From assembly GCF_014352935.1 (NCBI RefSeq), contig NZ_CP060694.1, positions 744,001-808,000 of the forward strand: a stretch of DNA of 64,000 nucleotides, read 5' to 3'. The notes beneath the pieces are model-generated. The model saw nothing but the letters and a program-made list of their open reading frames with translations, was not told where the DNA came from and made no database searches. Of this stretch, positions 52,473 through 60,591 are shown one piece after another (position 1 is the stretch's first letter; each line of letters begins with the position of its first letter). This stretch comes from Aliarcobacter cryaerophilus. GTDB taxonomy: Bacteria; Campylobacterota; Campylobacteria; Campylobacterales; Arcobacteraceae. Both the position numbers and the translations under genes were made by a program.

Positions 52473-52890
52473 TATTGATGATAAATTAGATTTTAATTTG
52501 AGTGATGAGCAAAAAAGAATAGTTTTTGAAAATCTTGATGAGAATAAAAAACTATCTTGTTTAAAGGCATTTAAAGTAGCTAAAAAGATAAAAGTTCAAG
52601 CTAAAGATATGAGTGCGATTACAAAATTTTTGGGGATTAAAATAACAGATTGTGAGCTTGGAGTATTTGGCTCTTTAGATTTCTTAGCTAAAGATGAAGA
52701 GATTTATAATAGATTAAAAAGCATTTATAAAGAGCAAAAAATTCCTTGTGAATGTTTGTGGCAAGAAGCAAAAAACTCATCTTTAAAAATAGTTGGATCA
52801 ACTGTTAAAAACTCTGATATTGAAGTAAGTTATTGCCAACTGGGATGTTTTAGAGAGAAAAAAGGGCTTAAAAGTGGAAATCAAAGTTAA
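52465..52890 (+). CDS. Cytoplasmic protein with repeated C-(E/Q)-L-G-x-F motif
   Basis: About 141 residues from ATG 52465 (GGAAG six bases before). Helical N-terminal half (DENKKLSCLKAFKVAKKIKVQ), then two copies of a similar motif: TDCELGVFGS at about 67 and SYCQLGCFRE near the end. Further cysteines at PCECLW. I do not recognise an enzyme. Coupled to fdhD and the ModE-like gene by overlaps on both sides, so it probably serves cofactor maturation or its control. Confidence 0.8.
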   Translation: MSSIDDKLDFNLSDEQKRIVFENLDENKKLSCLKAFKVAKKIKVQAKDMSAITKFLGIKITDCELGVFGSLDFLAKDEEIYNRLKSIYKEQKIPCECLWQEAKNSSLKIVGSTVKNSDIEVSYCQLGCFREKKGLKSGNQS

Positions 52891-53236
52891 AATTTGGATT
52901 GAAGATAATAAGCAAAATCTTATTTTTGGAAGTGGAAAAACAGAGATTTTAAAAGAGATTGAAAAAACAGGTTCAATTAGTGATGCTTCAAAAAATTTAA
53001 ATATGAACTATAAAAAAACTTGGAGTCATATAAAAATCCTTGAAGAGTTTATTGAAGATAGTTTAGTTGTTACAAAAAAAGGAAGAGCTGTTGATAGTGG
53101 ATCTCAACTAACTACTAAAGCAAAAGAGCTGATAGAACTTTATGAGATTTTAGACAAAGATATAAAAGAGTATTCAAAAAAGAGATTTAATGAACTTTTT
53201 TTAAGTGAAAACTTAATAAAAATAAAGGATAAATAA
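52874..53236 (+). CDS. ModE-type DNA-binding regulator without molybdate domain
   Basis: 120 residues matching the N-terminal winged helix of ModE: EILKEIEKTGSISDASKNLNMNYKKTWSHIKILEE, then the wing with VDSGSQLTTKAKELIELYEIL. The two TOBE/Mop domains that bind molybdate in E. coli ModE are missing, so oxyanion sensing must be absent or elsewhere. It sits between the two 21-bp palindromes and is their obvious candidate ligand. Confidence 0.87.
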   Translation: MEIKVKIWIEDNKQNLIFGSGKTEILKEIEKTGSISDASKNLNMNYKKTWSHIKILEEFIEDSLVVTKKGRAVDSGSQLTTKAKELIELYEILDKDIKEYSKKRFNELFLSENLIKIKDK

Positions 53237-53238
53237 AA

Positions 53239-54228
53239 GTGTATAAACTAAACTTTTTGCAGTATAAAAATATGCAAAACTTGCATATTAAAGATAGTTT
53301 ATCTTTGAATATTTTATCAAATAATGAAGATTATAGTAGTTTAGAAGATAGTTTTAAAAAAGAGTTTTCATTTGAAAGTTTAAACTACTTCTCTTTTTGT
53401 AAGAGTGGCTTTTTATCTCTATTACTTCAACTAAATAAAAAAGGAAAAATTGCAGTAAGTCTTGGAGAAACTCAAAGTTTAATTGATGCTTGTGAAATTT
53501 TTTGTTCTCTTGGATTTGATATTTTATATTTAGATTTAAATAAAGATGGAAGTGTTAATTTAGATAAATTAAAAGATCAAAAAATAGATTTTTTATTTAT
53601 ATCATCATATACAGTTGATACTTTTTATAAAAATAGTTTAGAAAATGTAAAACAACTAATAGATGCAAAAATTATCTCAAATGCAAGTGCCTCTTTCGAT
53701 AAAAATAGTGATGTTATATATTTTGATTCATACAAACTAACTGGTTTTTCAACAAAATCAATAATACTTTTTAATCAAAATTTATTTGAAGAACAAGCTA
53801 TTTTTGAAAAAGATGGAATTTCACTAAATAATATTTTTCAATCTTTGAAAAATCAAAAATTTGAAAATAGTATGAAAGAGATTTTTAAAGAAAAATTAGA
53901 AAATAGTTTAAAAGATAATCTTTACTATTTTATCGACAATAAAAATAGCTTAGAATATACACTACATTTTGCTCTTAAAGGTATAAAAGCAAGAGAGTTA
54001 ATAAGAACTTTAGCTTTAGATGAAATTTTAATTTCAAATGGAGAGGGGTGTAGTTTAGGTTTATCAAAACCTTCAAGAGTTATTCAAGCTATGGGTTATG
54101 ATGAACTTACTAGCAGAAACGCTATAACACTTAGTTTTGAAAAAAGCTATTCAATAAGTGAAATAGATAAAATTGTTAATCTTATTTCAAAAAGATATTT
54201 ACAGATAAAAGTATTAAATAAAGGATAA
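53239..54228 (+). CDS. Divergent NifS/cysteine-desulfurase-like protein
   Basis: 329 residues starting at GTG (53239) with AAAGGA nine bases upstream. Fold-type I aminotransferase of the NifS kind: a lysine in FDSYKLTGFSTKSIILF at the pyridoxal-phosphate site and a cysteine in NGEGCSLGLSKPSRVIQAMGY. But the usual EHxA histidine reads ETQS, the NNE-TG segment is lost and the DAxQ aspartate reads NAS, so cofactor binding may differ. It is short (NifS is about 400). In this operon a sulfur or selenium donor for FdhD/FdhA is likely. Confidence 0.78.
   Translation: MYKLNFLQYKNMQNLHIKDSLSLNILSNNEDYSSLEDSFKKEFSFESLNYFSFCKSGFLSLLLQLNKKGKIAVSLGETQSLIDACEIFCSLGFDILYLDLNKDGSVNLDKLKDQKIDFLFISSYTVDTFYKNSLENVKQLIDAKIISNASASFDKNSDVIYFDSYKLTGFSTKSIILFNQNLFEEQAIFEKDGISLNNIFQSLKNQKFENSMKEIFKEKLENSLKDNLYYFIDNKNSLEYTLHFALKGIKARELIRTLALDEILISNGEGCSLGLSKPSRVIQAMGYDELTSRNAITLSFEKSYSISEIDKIVNLISKRYLQIKVLNKG
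53269..53289. promoter_or_regulatory. Second 21-bp palindrome, inside the NifS-like gene start
   Basis: AATATGCAA-AAC-TTGCATATT has the same nine-base arms as the site at 51653-51673 and a three-base spacer. It lies 30 bases into the NifS-like reading frame, overlapping an alternative ATG at 53272. Confidence 0.65.
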
Positions 54229-54231
54229 AAA

Positions 54232-55479
54232 ATGTTTGAAAAATTAAACTATTTAGATTTTAATGAAGCAATTAAAAAGAGTTTTGAATTGACAAATACT
54301 ACTTTAAGTAGTGAATTTGTTTCTATAAATTTTGCCATAAATAGAGTTGTAAGTGAAGATATTTTATGTGTAAAAAATCTTCCAGCTTTTGATAACTCTG
54401 CTATGGATGGATTTGCTTTTAAAGCAATTGATGCAGGACAAACTTTAAAAATAAAAAGAGCTATTTTTGCTGGTGATAAAGATAAAAGTAGTGATGAGTT
54501 ACTTGAAAAAAATGAGTGTTACAAAATAATGACAGGCGCGAAGGTACCAAAAGATGCTGATACTATTATTGCTATTGAAAACTGTATAAATGTTACAGAA
54601 GATAGTGTAACTATACCTGTTGATATTAAAAAAGGTTCAAACTTAAGATTAGAAGCTGAAGAGTTAAAAATTAGTGATATTTTAATTAAAAAAGGAGAGA
54701 AAATAAACTCTTCTCATATTGCTTTACTTGCAAGCCAAGGAGTAGTTATGGTTGAAGTTTATAAGCAAATTTCAATTGCTGTTTTATCAACTGGAAATGA
54801 ACTTAAAGAGCCATGGCAAAAAGCTTCAAACGAAGAGATATATAACTGCAACTCATTTGCAATTATTGCTCAACTAAATGAAAAAGGTTTTAATGCAACT
54901 TATTGTGGAGTTATTCCAGATAATTTAGAAAAATCAATAGATTTTATAAATAGTTTGAAAAAATATGATGTAATTATTACAAGTGGAGGTATCTCTATGG
55001 GAGATGCTGATTTTATGGCAGAAGCTTTTTTGAAAAATGGATTAGAAGTAGCTTTTCATGGTGTAAATGTAAAACCAGGTCGTCCTATAATGATGGGGAA
55101 AATGTATTCTTCTTTGGTAATTTGTCTTCCTGGAAATCCACTAACGGCAATGGTAAATATAAATCTATTTGTAATTCCAATGTTAAAAAAACTTCAAGGT
55201 GAAAATGCTTTTTATCACGGTTATATAAAAGCTATAAATCAAAGTAGTTTTAAAACAAAAAAAGGGAGGGTAAATCTAGTTTTAGGAAGAGTTCAAAATG
55301 GTAATTTTTATGTTACAGATGAGAATAAATATGGTGCTGGAATGATTACAGCTTTATATAAGAGTAATTCAATTTTGGTAACAAATGCTTCTACTTCAAA
55401 TATAGAATCAACTCAAGAGGTAAAAATTCTTGATTTAAATGGTATTTATTTTGAAGAGAGTACAGATATTTTAAATTAA
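54232..55479 (+). CDS. moeA: Molybdopterin molybdotransferase MoeA
   Basis: 415 residues with family blocks: LPAFDNSAMDGFAF, IMTGAKVPKDADTII, STGNELKEPW, ITSGGISMGDADFM and CLPGNPLTAMVN. MoeA inserts the metal oxyanion into molybdopterin adenylate. Placement beside TupABC and fdhD suggests it is devoted to formate dehydrogenase and may accept tungstate. It starts three bases after the NifS-like gene. Confidence 0.96.
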   Translation: MFEKLNYLDFNEAIKKSFELTNTTLSSEFVSINFAINRVVSEDILCVKNLPAFDNSAMDGFAFKAIDAGQTLKIKRAIFAGDKDKSSDELLEKNECYKIMTGAKVPKDADTIIAIENCINVTEDSVTIPVDIKKGSNLRLEAEELKISDILIKKGEKINSSHIALLASQGVVMVEVYKQISIAVLSTGNELKEPWQKASNEEIYNCNSFAIIAQLNEKGFNATYCGVIPDNLEKSIDFINSLKKYDVIITSGGISMGDADFMAEAFLKNGLEVAFHGVNVKPGRPIMMGKMYSSLVICLPGNPLTAMVNINLFVIPMLKKLQGENAFYHGYIKAINQSSFKTKKGRVNLVLGRVQNGNFYVTDENKYGAGMITALYKSNSILVTNASTSNIESTQEVKILDLNGIYFEESTDILN

Positions 55480-55495
55480 AAATTAGGAGAAAAAT

Positions 55496-56305
55496 ATGAA
55501 AAAAATGTTAGCAGGTTTAGGTTTTAGTGTAGTAATAGCTAGTGGATTATTTGCAAATAGTTTAATGATGGCAACAACAACAAGTACTGAAGATACAGGA
55601 TTATTGGATAGTTTAGCCCCAAAATTTAAGCAAGATACAGGAATAGAGTTAAAATGGGTATCAACAGGAACAGGTAAAGCCTTAAAAATGGGTGAAAATT
55701 GTGATGTTGATGTCCTTTTGGTTCATGCTCCTGAAGCTGAAAAAAAATTTGTAGAAGCTGGTTTTGGAAAAGATAGAAAAGAGGTTATGTATAATGACTT
55801 CGTTATTGTTGGTTCAAAAAAAGATCCAGCTAAAGTTGAAGGAAAAACTACTCAAGAAGCATTTAAAACAATTAAAGAGAAACAAGCAAACTTTATTAGT
55901 AGAGGTGATAAATCAGGAACTCATCAAAAAGAGCTAGAGATGTGGAAAAATGTTAGTGATGTAACACCTGAAAAAGATAAGTGGTATATTCAATCTGGTC
56001 AAGGAATGATTATTACACTAAATATGGCTGCTGAAAAAGAAGGGTATACATTAACAGATAGAGGAACTTGGATTAAGTATGAGTCACAAAAAGGTGACTC
56101 AAATACAATGAAAATTGTTGTTGAAAATGACAATTCATTATTTAATCAATATAGTGTTATTCCTGTAAATAAAGATAAATGTCCAAAAGTTCAAGATGAA
56201 TTAGCAAAAAAATTCTCTGATTGGCTAGTTAGTGCTGATACACAAAAGTTTATAGGAGATTTTAAACTTTTAAATAAACCACTATTTACTCCAAATGCAA
56301 AATAA
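55496..56305 (+). CDS. tupA: Tungstate ABC transporter binding protein TupA
   Basis: 269 residues with signal peptide (about 1-20). The TupA oxyanion motif TTTSTEDTGLLDSL opens the mature protein, and SRGDKSGTHQKELEMW is the second ligand loop. The TTTS motif separates TupA from molybdate-binding ModA. In C. jejuni TupA binds tungstate very tightly and supports formate dehydrogenase. AGGAG precedes the ATG. Confidence 0.94.
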   Translation: MKKMLAGLGFSVVIASGLFANSLMMATTTSTEDTGLLDSLAPKFKQDTGIELKWVSTGTGKALKMGENCDVDVLLVHAPEAEKKFVEAGFGKDRKEVMYNDFVIVGSKKDPAKVEGKTTQEAFKTIKEKQANFISRGDKSGTHQKELEMWKNVSDVTPEKDKWYIQSGQGMIITLNMAAEKEGYTLTDRGTWIKYESQKGDSNTMKIVVENDNSLFNQYSVIPVNKDKCPKVQDELAKKFSDWLVSADTQKFIGDFKLLNKPLFTPNAK

Positions 56306-56330
56306 TATAAATAGGAAATAGTAAGTAAAT

Positions 56331-57026
56331 ATGAGTTTATTAGTAGATGGTTTTAAAGAGGCTATTGAGCTTTTAATTAGTGGAAATGATAGTGTATATT
56401 CTGCAATAATTGTTACTATTACAGTTTCTTCTTGGTCAATATTGATTAGTTTAATACTAGGACTTCCTTTGGGATTTTTACTAGGTTATTATCAATTTAA
56501 AGGAAAAACAGTAATAAAAACTATTGTAGATACATTTTTGGCATTTCCTACAGTTGTAATAGGACTTCTTGTATATACAACTCTCTCTCAAGCTGGAGCT
56601 TTTGGAGAGTATAATCTACTATTTACTCAAAAAGCGATAATTATAGGGCAGATTTTTTTAGGTTTACCTATAATTATTGCATTAACAGCTGCACAAGTTG
56701 AATCAACAGATAAAAGATTATATCTATCTTTAAAAGGTTTGGGTGCAAAACCATATCAAATTTTGTTAACAACTTTAGTTGAAGCTAGATTTGGTCTAAT
56801 GACAGCAGCAATGACTGCTTATGGAAGAATTATCACTGAAATTGGAATTTCTATGATGGTTGGTGGAAATATAAAATATCATACAAGAACAATTACAACT
56901 GCAATTTCACTTGAAACTGGAAAAGGAGAATTTGAAACTGGTATCGCTTTAGGTTTGGTACTTTTTATAGTTGCACTTATGGTTAATATAGCATTATCAA
57001 TGCTAAAAAGGAGATGGACTCAATGA
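56331..57026 (+). CDS. tupB: Tungstate ABC transporter permease TupB
   Basis: 231 residues with five to six membrane helices and the ABC permease EAA-like loop (LSLKGLGAKPYQILLTTLVEARFGLMTA). Paired with TupA and TupC. The stop overlaps the tupC start (ATGA). Confidence 0.93.
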   Translation: MSLLVDGFKEAIELLISGNDSVYSAIIVTITVSSWSILISLILGLPLGFLLGYYQFKGKTVIKTIVDTFLAFPTVVIGLLVYTTLSQAGAFGEYNLLFTQKAIIIGQIFLGLPIIIALTAAQVESTDKRLYLSLKGLGAKPYQILLTTLVEARFGLMTAAMTAYGRIITEIGISMMVGGNIKYHTRTITTAISLETGKGEFETGIALGLVLFIVALMVNIALSMLKRRWTQ

Positions 57027-58015
57027 GTATTTTATATGAATTAAAAAATATTGAGTATTTTTTCGATGAAAAAAGAGTTTTAAGTATTGATAATCTTATA
57101 TTAGAAGAGAATAAAATTATTGGTTTTTTTGGACCAAATGGTAGTGGAAAATCTACACTTTTTTCTATTCTTTCTTTTATTTCTAAACCACAAAATGGTG
57201 AAATAATAATAGATGAAAATATTAAAAAAAGTGTTGTTATGCTTCCTCAAAATCCCTATTTATTAAAACGAACAGTATTTGAAAATATTGCTTATGGTTT
57301 AAAAATAAGAGGAGAGAGTGTAGATTTAAAAAGTAAAGTTGAAGAGGCTCTCTCTTTAGTTGGTCTTGATAAAAATTTTTCAAATAGAAAATGGAATCAA
57401 CTCTCAGGTGGTGAAGCTCAAAGAGTTGCTTTGGCTTCAAGATTAATTTTAAAACCAAAAGTATTAATACTAGATGAACCAACAGTTGGAGTTGATACAA
57501 ATTCAGCACAATTAATCAAAGATGCTATTTTATTGGCAAAGCAAAAATATAATACTACAATATTTATATCAAGTCACGATTATACATGGTTAAAACATAT
57601 AAGTGATAAAAAGATAGCACTTTTTCAAGGAAGTTTAGTTGAACATGGAAATATAAATCTACTATTTCCACCATGGAGTAAAAATCAAAACGGTGATTTG
57701 GTTAAAAATTTTATTGATGGTCAAAAAATAGTAATTCCAAACTCAAAGAGTAAAAAAAGAGATTCAGTTGTAATAATCAATCAAAGTAGCATAAAAATAT
57801 CTAAATTTGATGAAAATAATAAAAAAGAAAGATTGATAGCAACTGTAACATCTATACAAAAAGATGAAAACAGAGATAATTTACAAATAGAATTTTCCAT
57901 TTGTGGTATTAATTTTTCTTGTTTAATCTCTAAGAATGAGATTCAAAAAGATATATTATTCCCAGGGGATAAAGTAGAAGTATTTTTTGATTTAGATAGT
58001 GTTTGTTGGATATAA
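57023..58015 (+). CDS. tupC: Tungstate ABC transporter ATPase TupC with C-terminal TOBE-like domain
   Basis: 330 residues from ATG 57023 (AAGGAG nine bases upstream, ATGA overlap with tupB); the ATG three codons earlier is too close to the ribosome site. Walker A GPNGSGKST, signature LSGGEAQRVALASRL, Walker B VLILDEPTVGVD and H-loop SSHDYTWL. The last 65 residues (LIATVTSIQKDENRDNLQIEF, then FPGDKVEVFFD) resemble a single TOBE domain that could sense oxyanion and limit uptake. Confidence 0.93.
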   Translation: MSILYELKNIEYFFDEKRVLSIDNLILEENKIIGFFGPNGSGKSTLFSILSFISKPQNGEIIIDENIKKSVVMLPQNPYLLKRTVFENIAYGLKIRGESVDLKSKVEEALSLVGLDKNFSNRKWNQLSGGEAQRVALASRLILKPKVLILDEPTVGVDTNSAQLIKDAILLAKQKYNTTIFISSHDYTWLKHISDKKIALFQGSLVEHGNINLLFPPWSKNQNGDLVKNFIDGQKIVIPNSKSKKRDSVVIINQSSIKISKFDENNKKERLIATVTSIQKDENRDNLQIEFSICGINFSCLISKNEIQKDILFPGDKVEVFFDLDSVCWI

Positions 58016-58060
58016 GATATAAAATAGTAAACTTACAACTATTTAAAATTAGGAGCAAAT

Positions 58061-58261
58061 ATGTTTGTACAATTAAACGAAAGAGTTCTTTTAAATCTAT
58101 CTAAAATAACTAGAACGAAAATAGATCATGTTGAAGATGGAATAAGAGTTAGATTTTATGAAGGTCAATATCAAGTTGCAAAGTCAAAAAGATTTGAAAC
58201 AGTTGAAGATGCTAATAAATGGCTTTTTGAATTATTAAAACCTTTTAATTCACAAAATTAA
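58061..58261 (+). CDS. Small basic protein of unknown function
   Basis: 66 residues, soluble, with AGGAG eight bases before ATG. Predicted short beta strands (RVLLNLSKITRTKIDHVEDGIRV-type pattern) and an amphipathic C-terminal helix (VEDANKWLFELLKPF). No family recognised. It follows tupC by 45 bases and may be cotranscribed. Confidence 0.7.
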   Translation: MFVQLNERVLLNLSKITRTKIDHVEDGIRVRFYEGQYQVAKSKRFETVEDANKWLFELLKPFNSQN

Positions 58262-58306
58262 AAAATTATTTGATAAGCTTTTGTTTTTAAAGAAAAAGGA
58301 ACATAA

Positions 58307-60181
58307 ATGAAAAAATTGTTGATAGGATTTGTAGTTTTAATCGTAGCTGGAGCTATTTTTTTTACTATAAATAGGTCAGTTGATAAGGCAGTTAATCTAA
58401 AAATTGAAGAGTTAAATCAAAATGGTTTTTCTATAACTCAAAACAATTCTAATCTTCCAATGAAGATAAGAAAAGATGGTGAAATCCAAGTTATAGATGC
58501 TATAAAAGCATTAGATTTTATAGTTAAGAATATAGAAGAGAGCCAAGCAAAAGAGGTTTTTGTTGAGTTTTTAAATATTTTTGATAGTCAATCAAAACAG
58601 TTAGCACTTGAGGGTACAAAGTTTGATTATGATTTCTCTTTAAATATTTTTACAAAAGAGATGAAAGCAGATTTATACTTAAAAGAGTTATCAGTTGTAT
58701 TACAAAATGAGTTAGAAAATAGTGAAGATGAAGCTAGTAAAGAGCTTTTAAGTATCTTAAAACAAAAGGCTATTCACTTAAAAGTAGATGACAAAATGAA
58801 CTTTACTTTAGATGATATTGCATTTAGTAATAGTGGCTCTTTAATATCATTAAGAGGAATAAATGGAGATAAAAATAGTTTAAATATTGCTTTATTTAAA
58901 ATTATTGGCGCAAATAATGAAAGTTTTGTCTTAGAAGATATGAAAAGCTATTACAAAGAGATTGAAAAAAATATAGATACTAAATTTTCAGTTTCTAATC
59001 TATCACTAGAAAGTGAATTTGTAAAAATGGGTATAAAAAATATCTTATTTGATGGCTCTTCTAAAAATATAAATGACAAAGTTAGTACAAAAGATAAAAT
59101 CTCTTTTGATGAGTTCTCTTTTACTAGTAATGATGTTCAAAGCTTGATAAATGGTTCAAATATAATAAATGTAAAAAATAGTGAGATAAATTTTTCTTTG
59201 GATAATTTACCATATAAACAGTACAAAGAGTTAATGAAAGTTATAGATAGTGAAGATGAAGATATTTTTTCAAAAGCTTTTGATAGTTTTTTTGAAGAGC
59301 TTGTAAAAAGTGATGTAAAAGTTTCATCTTCTGGAGTTTCTTCTTCATTTTCTCAAAATTCTGAGAAGATTTTTGAAAAACTAAGATATGAAGCAAATTT
59401 ATCTTTAAATAAAAATATGAAACCAGCATTAGTTAGTGGATTAAATGATGTTTTTGAAAAAATTGATATAAAAATTGATTTAGATAAAGTTTCAGCAGAT
59501 AAGTTAATCTTACCTTTAAAAGAGAGTTTAGGATTAAATTATAAAGATATTGCAAATGATGATTTAAAGAGATTTGAGATATCTTTAAAAGATGGTATCT
59601 ATATAAATGATATTAAATTATTGGAAGAAAAAGATTTAAAATTTACTCAACAAGAGAGTGATTTTGAATATTATGATGATGAAAATCTTACGACTTCTTA
59701 TGATATGATTGGTGAAAATCTTTTAAAAATAACTTTTGGGTATAAATCTTCTTTAAATGAAAATAGTCAAAAAGGATTAGTTGTATCTTTTCCTCAATTA
59801 AAAGATAAATCAAGAGTTGTTTCTACTATTTTAGGAGATTTAAAAGAGATAAATGTTTATGAACCAAATAGTGAGCTTTTTACTATAAATCCTTATGAAA
59901 GTATTAAAAATAGCTTTTTAGCTATTGAAGCTTATGATGATACTTTGAGTGAAAATTCACTAAAAGAGTTTAGCATAATTTTAAATATCAAAGATTTTGA
60001 AGCTGAGATTTTGGAGATAAATTTTAGAGCATACTCAATTGGTTCAACTGAGGCAAATGGAACTATAAATTATGAGATAGTTCCAAAAATAGGAACTAGT
60101 TTTACAAAAGATGAACAACAGTATCCTGTAAAAATTTCTGATATTGAATTATCTGAAGTAATTGAGCAAAAAGTAGAGTAA
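58307..60181 (+). CDS. DUF945/YdgA-like anchored protein
   Basis: 624 residues: one N-terminal membrane helix (about 4-22), then a long periplasmic region rich in Asp, Glu, Ser and Lys, built of repeated beta-rich units with SLxxLP and FDGSSKNIN-type stretches. The N-terminal pattern resembles DUF945 (YdgA) proteins, but I am not certain. Function unknown. AAAGGAAC precedes the ATG and a clear terminator follows. Confidence 0.7.
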   Translation: MKKLLIGFVVLIVAGAIFFTINRSVDKAVNLKIEELNQNGFSITQNNSNLPMKIRKDGEIQVIDAIKALDFIVKNIEESQAKEVFVEFLNIFDSQSKQLALEGTKFDYDFSLNIFTKEMKADLYLKELSVVLQNELENSEDEASKELLSILKQKAIHLKVDDKMNFTLDDIAFSNSGSLISLRGINGDKNSLNIALFKIIGANNESFVLEDMKSYYKEIEKNIDTKFSVSNLSLESEFVKMGIKNILFDGSSKNINDKVSTKDKISFDEFSFTSNDVQSLINGSNIINVKNSEINFSLDNLPYKQYKELMKVIDSEDEDIFSKAFDSFFEELVKSDVKVSSSGVSSSFSQNSEKIFEKLRYEANLSLNKNMKPALVSGLNDVFEKIDIKIDLDKVSADKLILPLKESLGLNYKDIANDDLKRFEISLKDGIYINDIKLLEEKDLKFTQQESDFEYYDDENLTTSYDMIGENLLKITFGYKSSLNENSQKGLVVSFPQLKDKSRVVSTILGDLKEINVYEPNSELFTINPYESIKNSFLAIEAYDDTLSENSLKEFSIILNIKDFEAEILEINFRAYSIGSTEANGTINYEIVPKIGTSFTKDEQQYPVKISDIELSEVIEQKVE

Positions 60182-60185
60182 AATT

Positions 60186-60210
60186 ATTTAGAAAGCTTTG
60201 CTTTCTAAAT
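60186..60210. terminator. Terminator between the DUF945-like and DUF3817 genes
   Basis: ATTTAGAAAGC and GCTTTCTAAAT pair perfectly over 11 bases with a TTT loop and are followed on the plus strand by AGTCTTTTTT. It also covers the stop codon of the convergent DUF3817 gene, so it may serve both. Confidence 0.8.
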
Positions 60211-60504
60211 AGTCTTTTTTGTTTTCATAATCTCTTTTTCTATTAGTATAAATAAAAAAGGGATTAAAGAGTATATAAATAGTTTTAAACTAAATAAAAA
60301 TCCCCATTTGTAGTGTTTCATAGCATTGTATAAAGCTATACAAAAAAATATAAAAAATATTCCATGCATCATTCCAAATATTTTAACAGCCATAGGTTCT
60401 TCAAAGAGATATTTTAGAGGCATCGCTAGAAAAACTAGTATTAAATAAGAGATTCCTTCAATTATAGATATAGCTCTAAATTGAGAAAACTTCGTTCGTA
60501 ACAT
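60205..60504 (-). CDS. DUF3817 membrane protein
   Basis: 99 residues with three membrane helices. The pattern FRAISIIEGISYLILVFLAMPLK, then VKIFGMMHGIFFIFFCIAL and WGFLFSLKLFIYSLIPF, matches DUF3817. Role unknown. Transcribed towards the DUF945-like gene; upstream it faces the radical SAM gene divergently with 87 bases between. Confidence 0.83.
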   Translation of the reverse strand: MLRTKFSQFRAISIIEGISYLILVFLAMPLKYLFEEPMAVKIFGMMHGIFFIFFCIALYNAMKHYKWGFLFSLKLFIYSLIPFLFILIEKEIMKTKKTI

Positions 60505-60591
60505 TTCACACCTTTTGTTTTTTCTTTTAAGTATAGTAAACTATTCTTTACAAAAGGTTAATATAACACCATTTTAAGTAGAATCCACACC

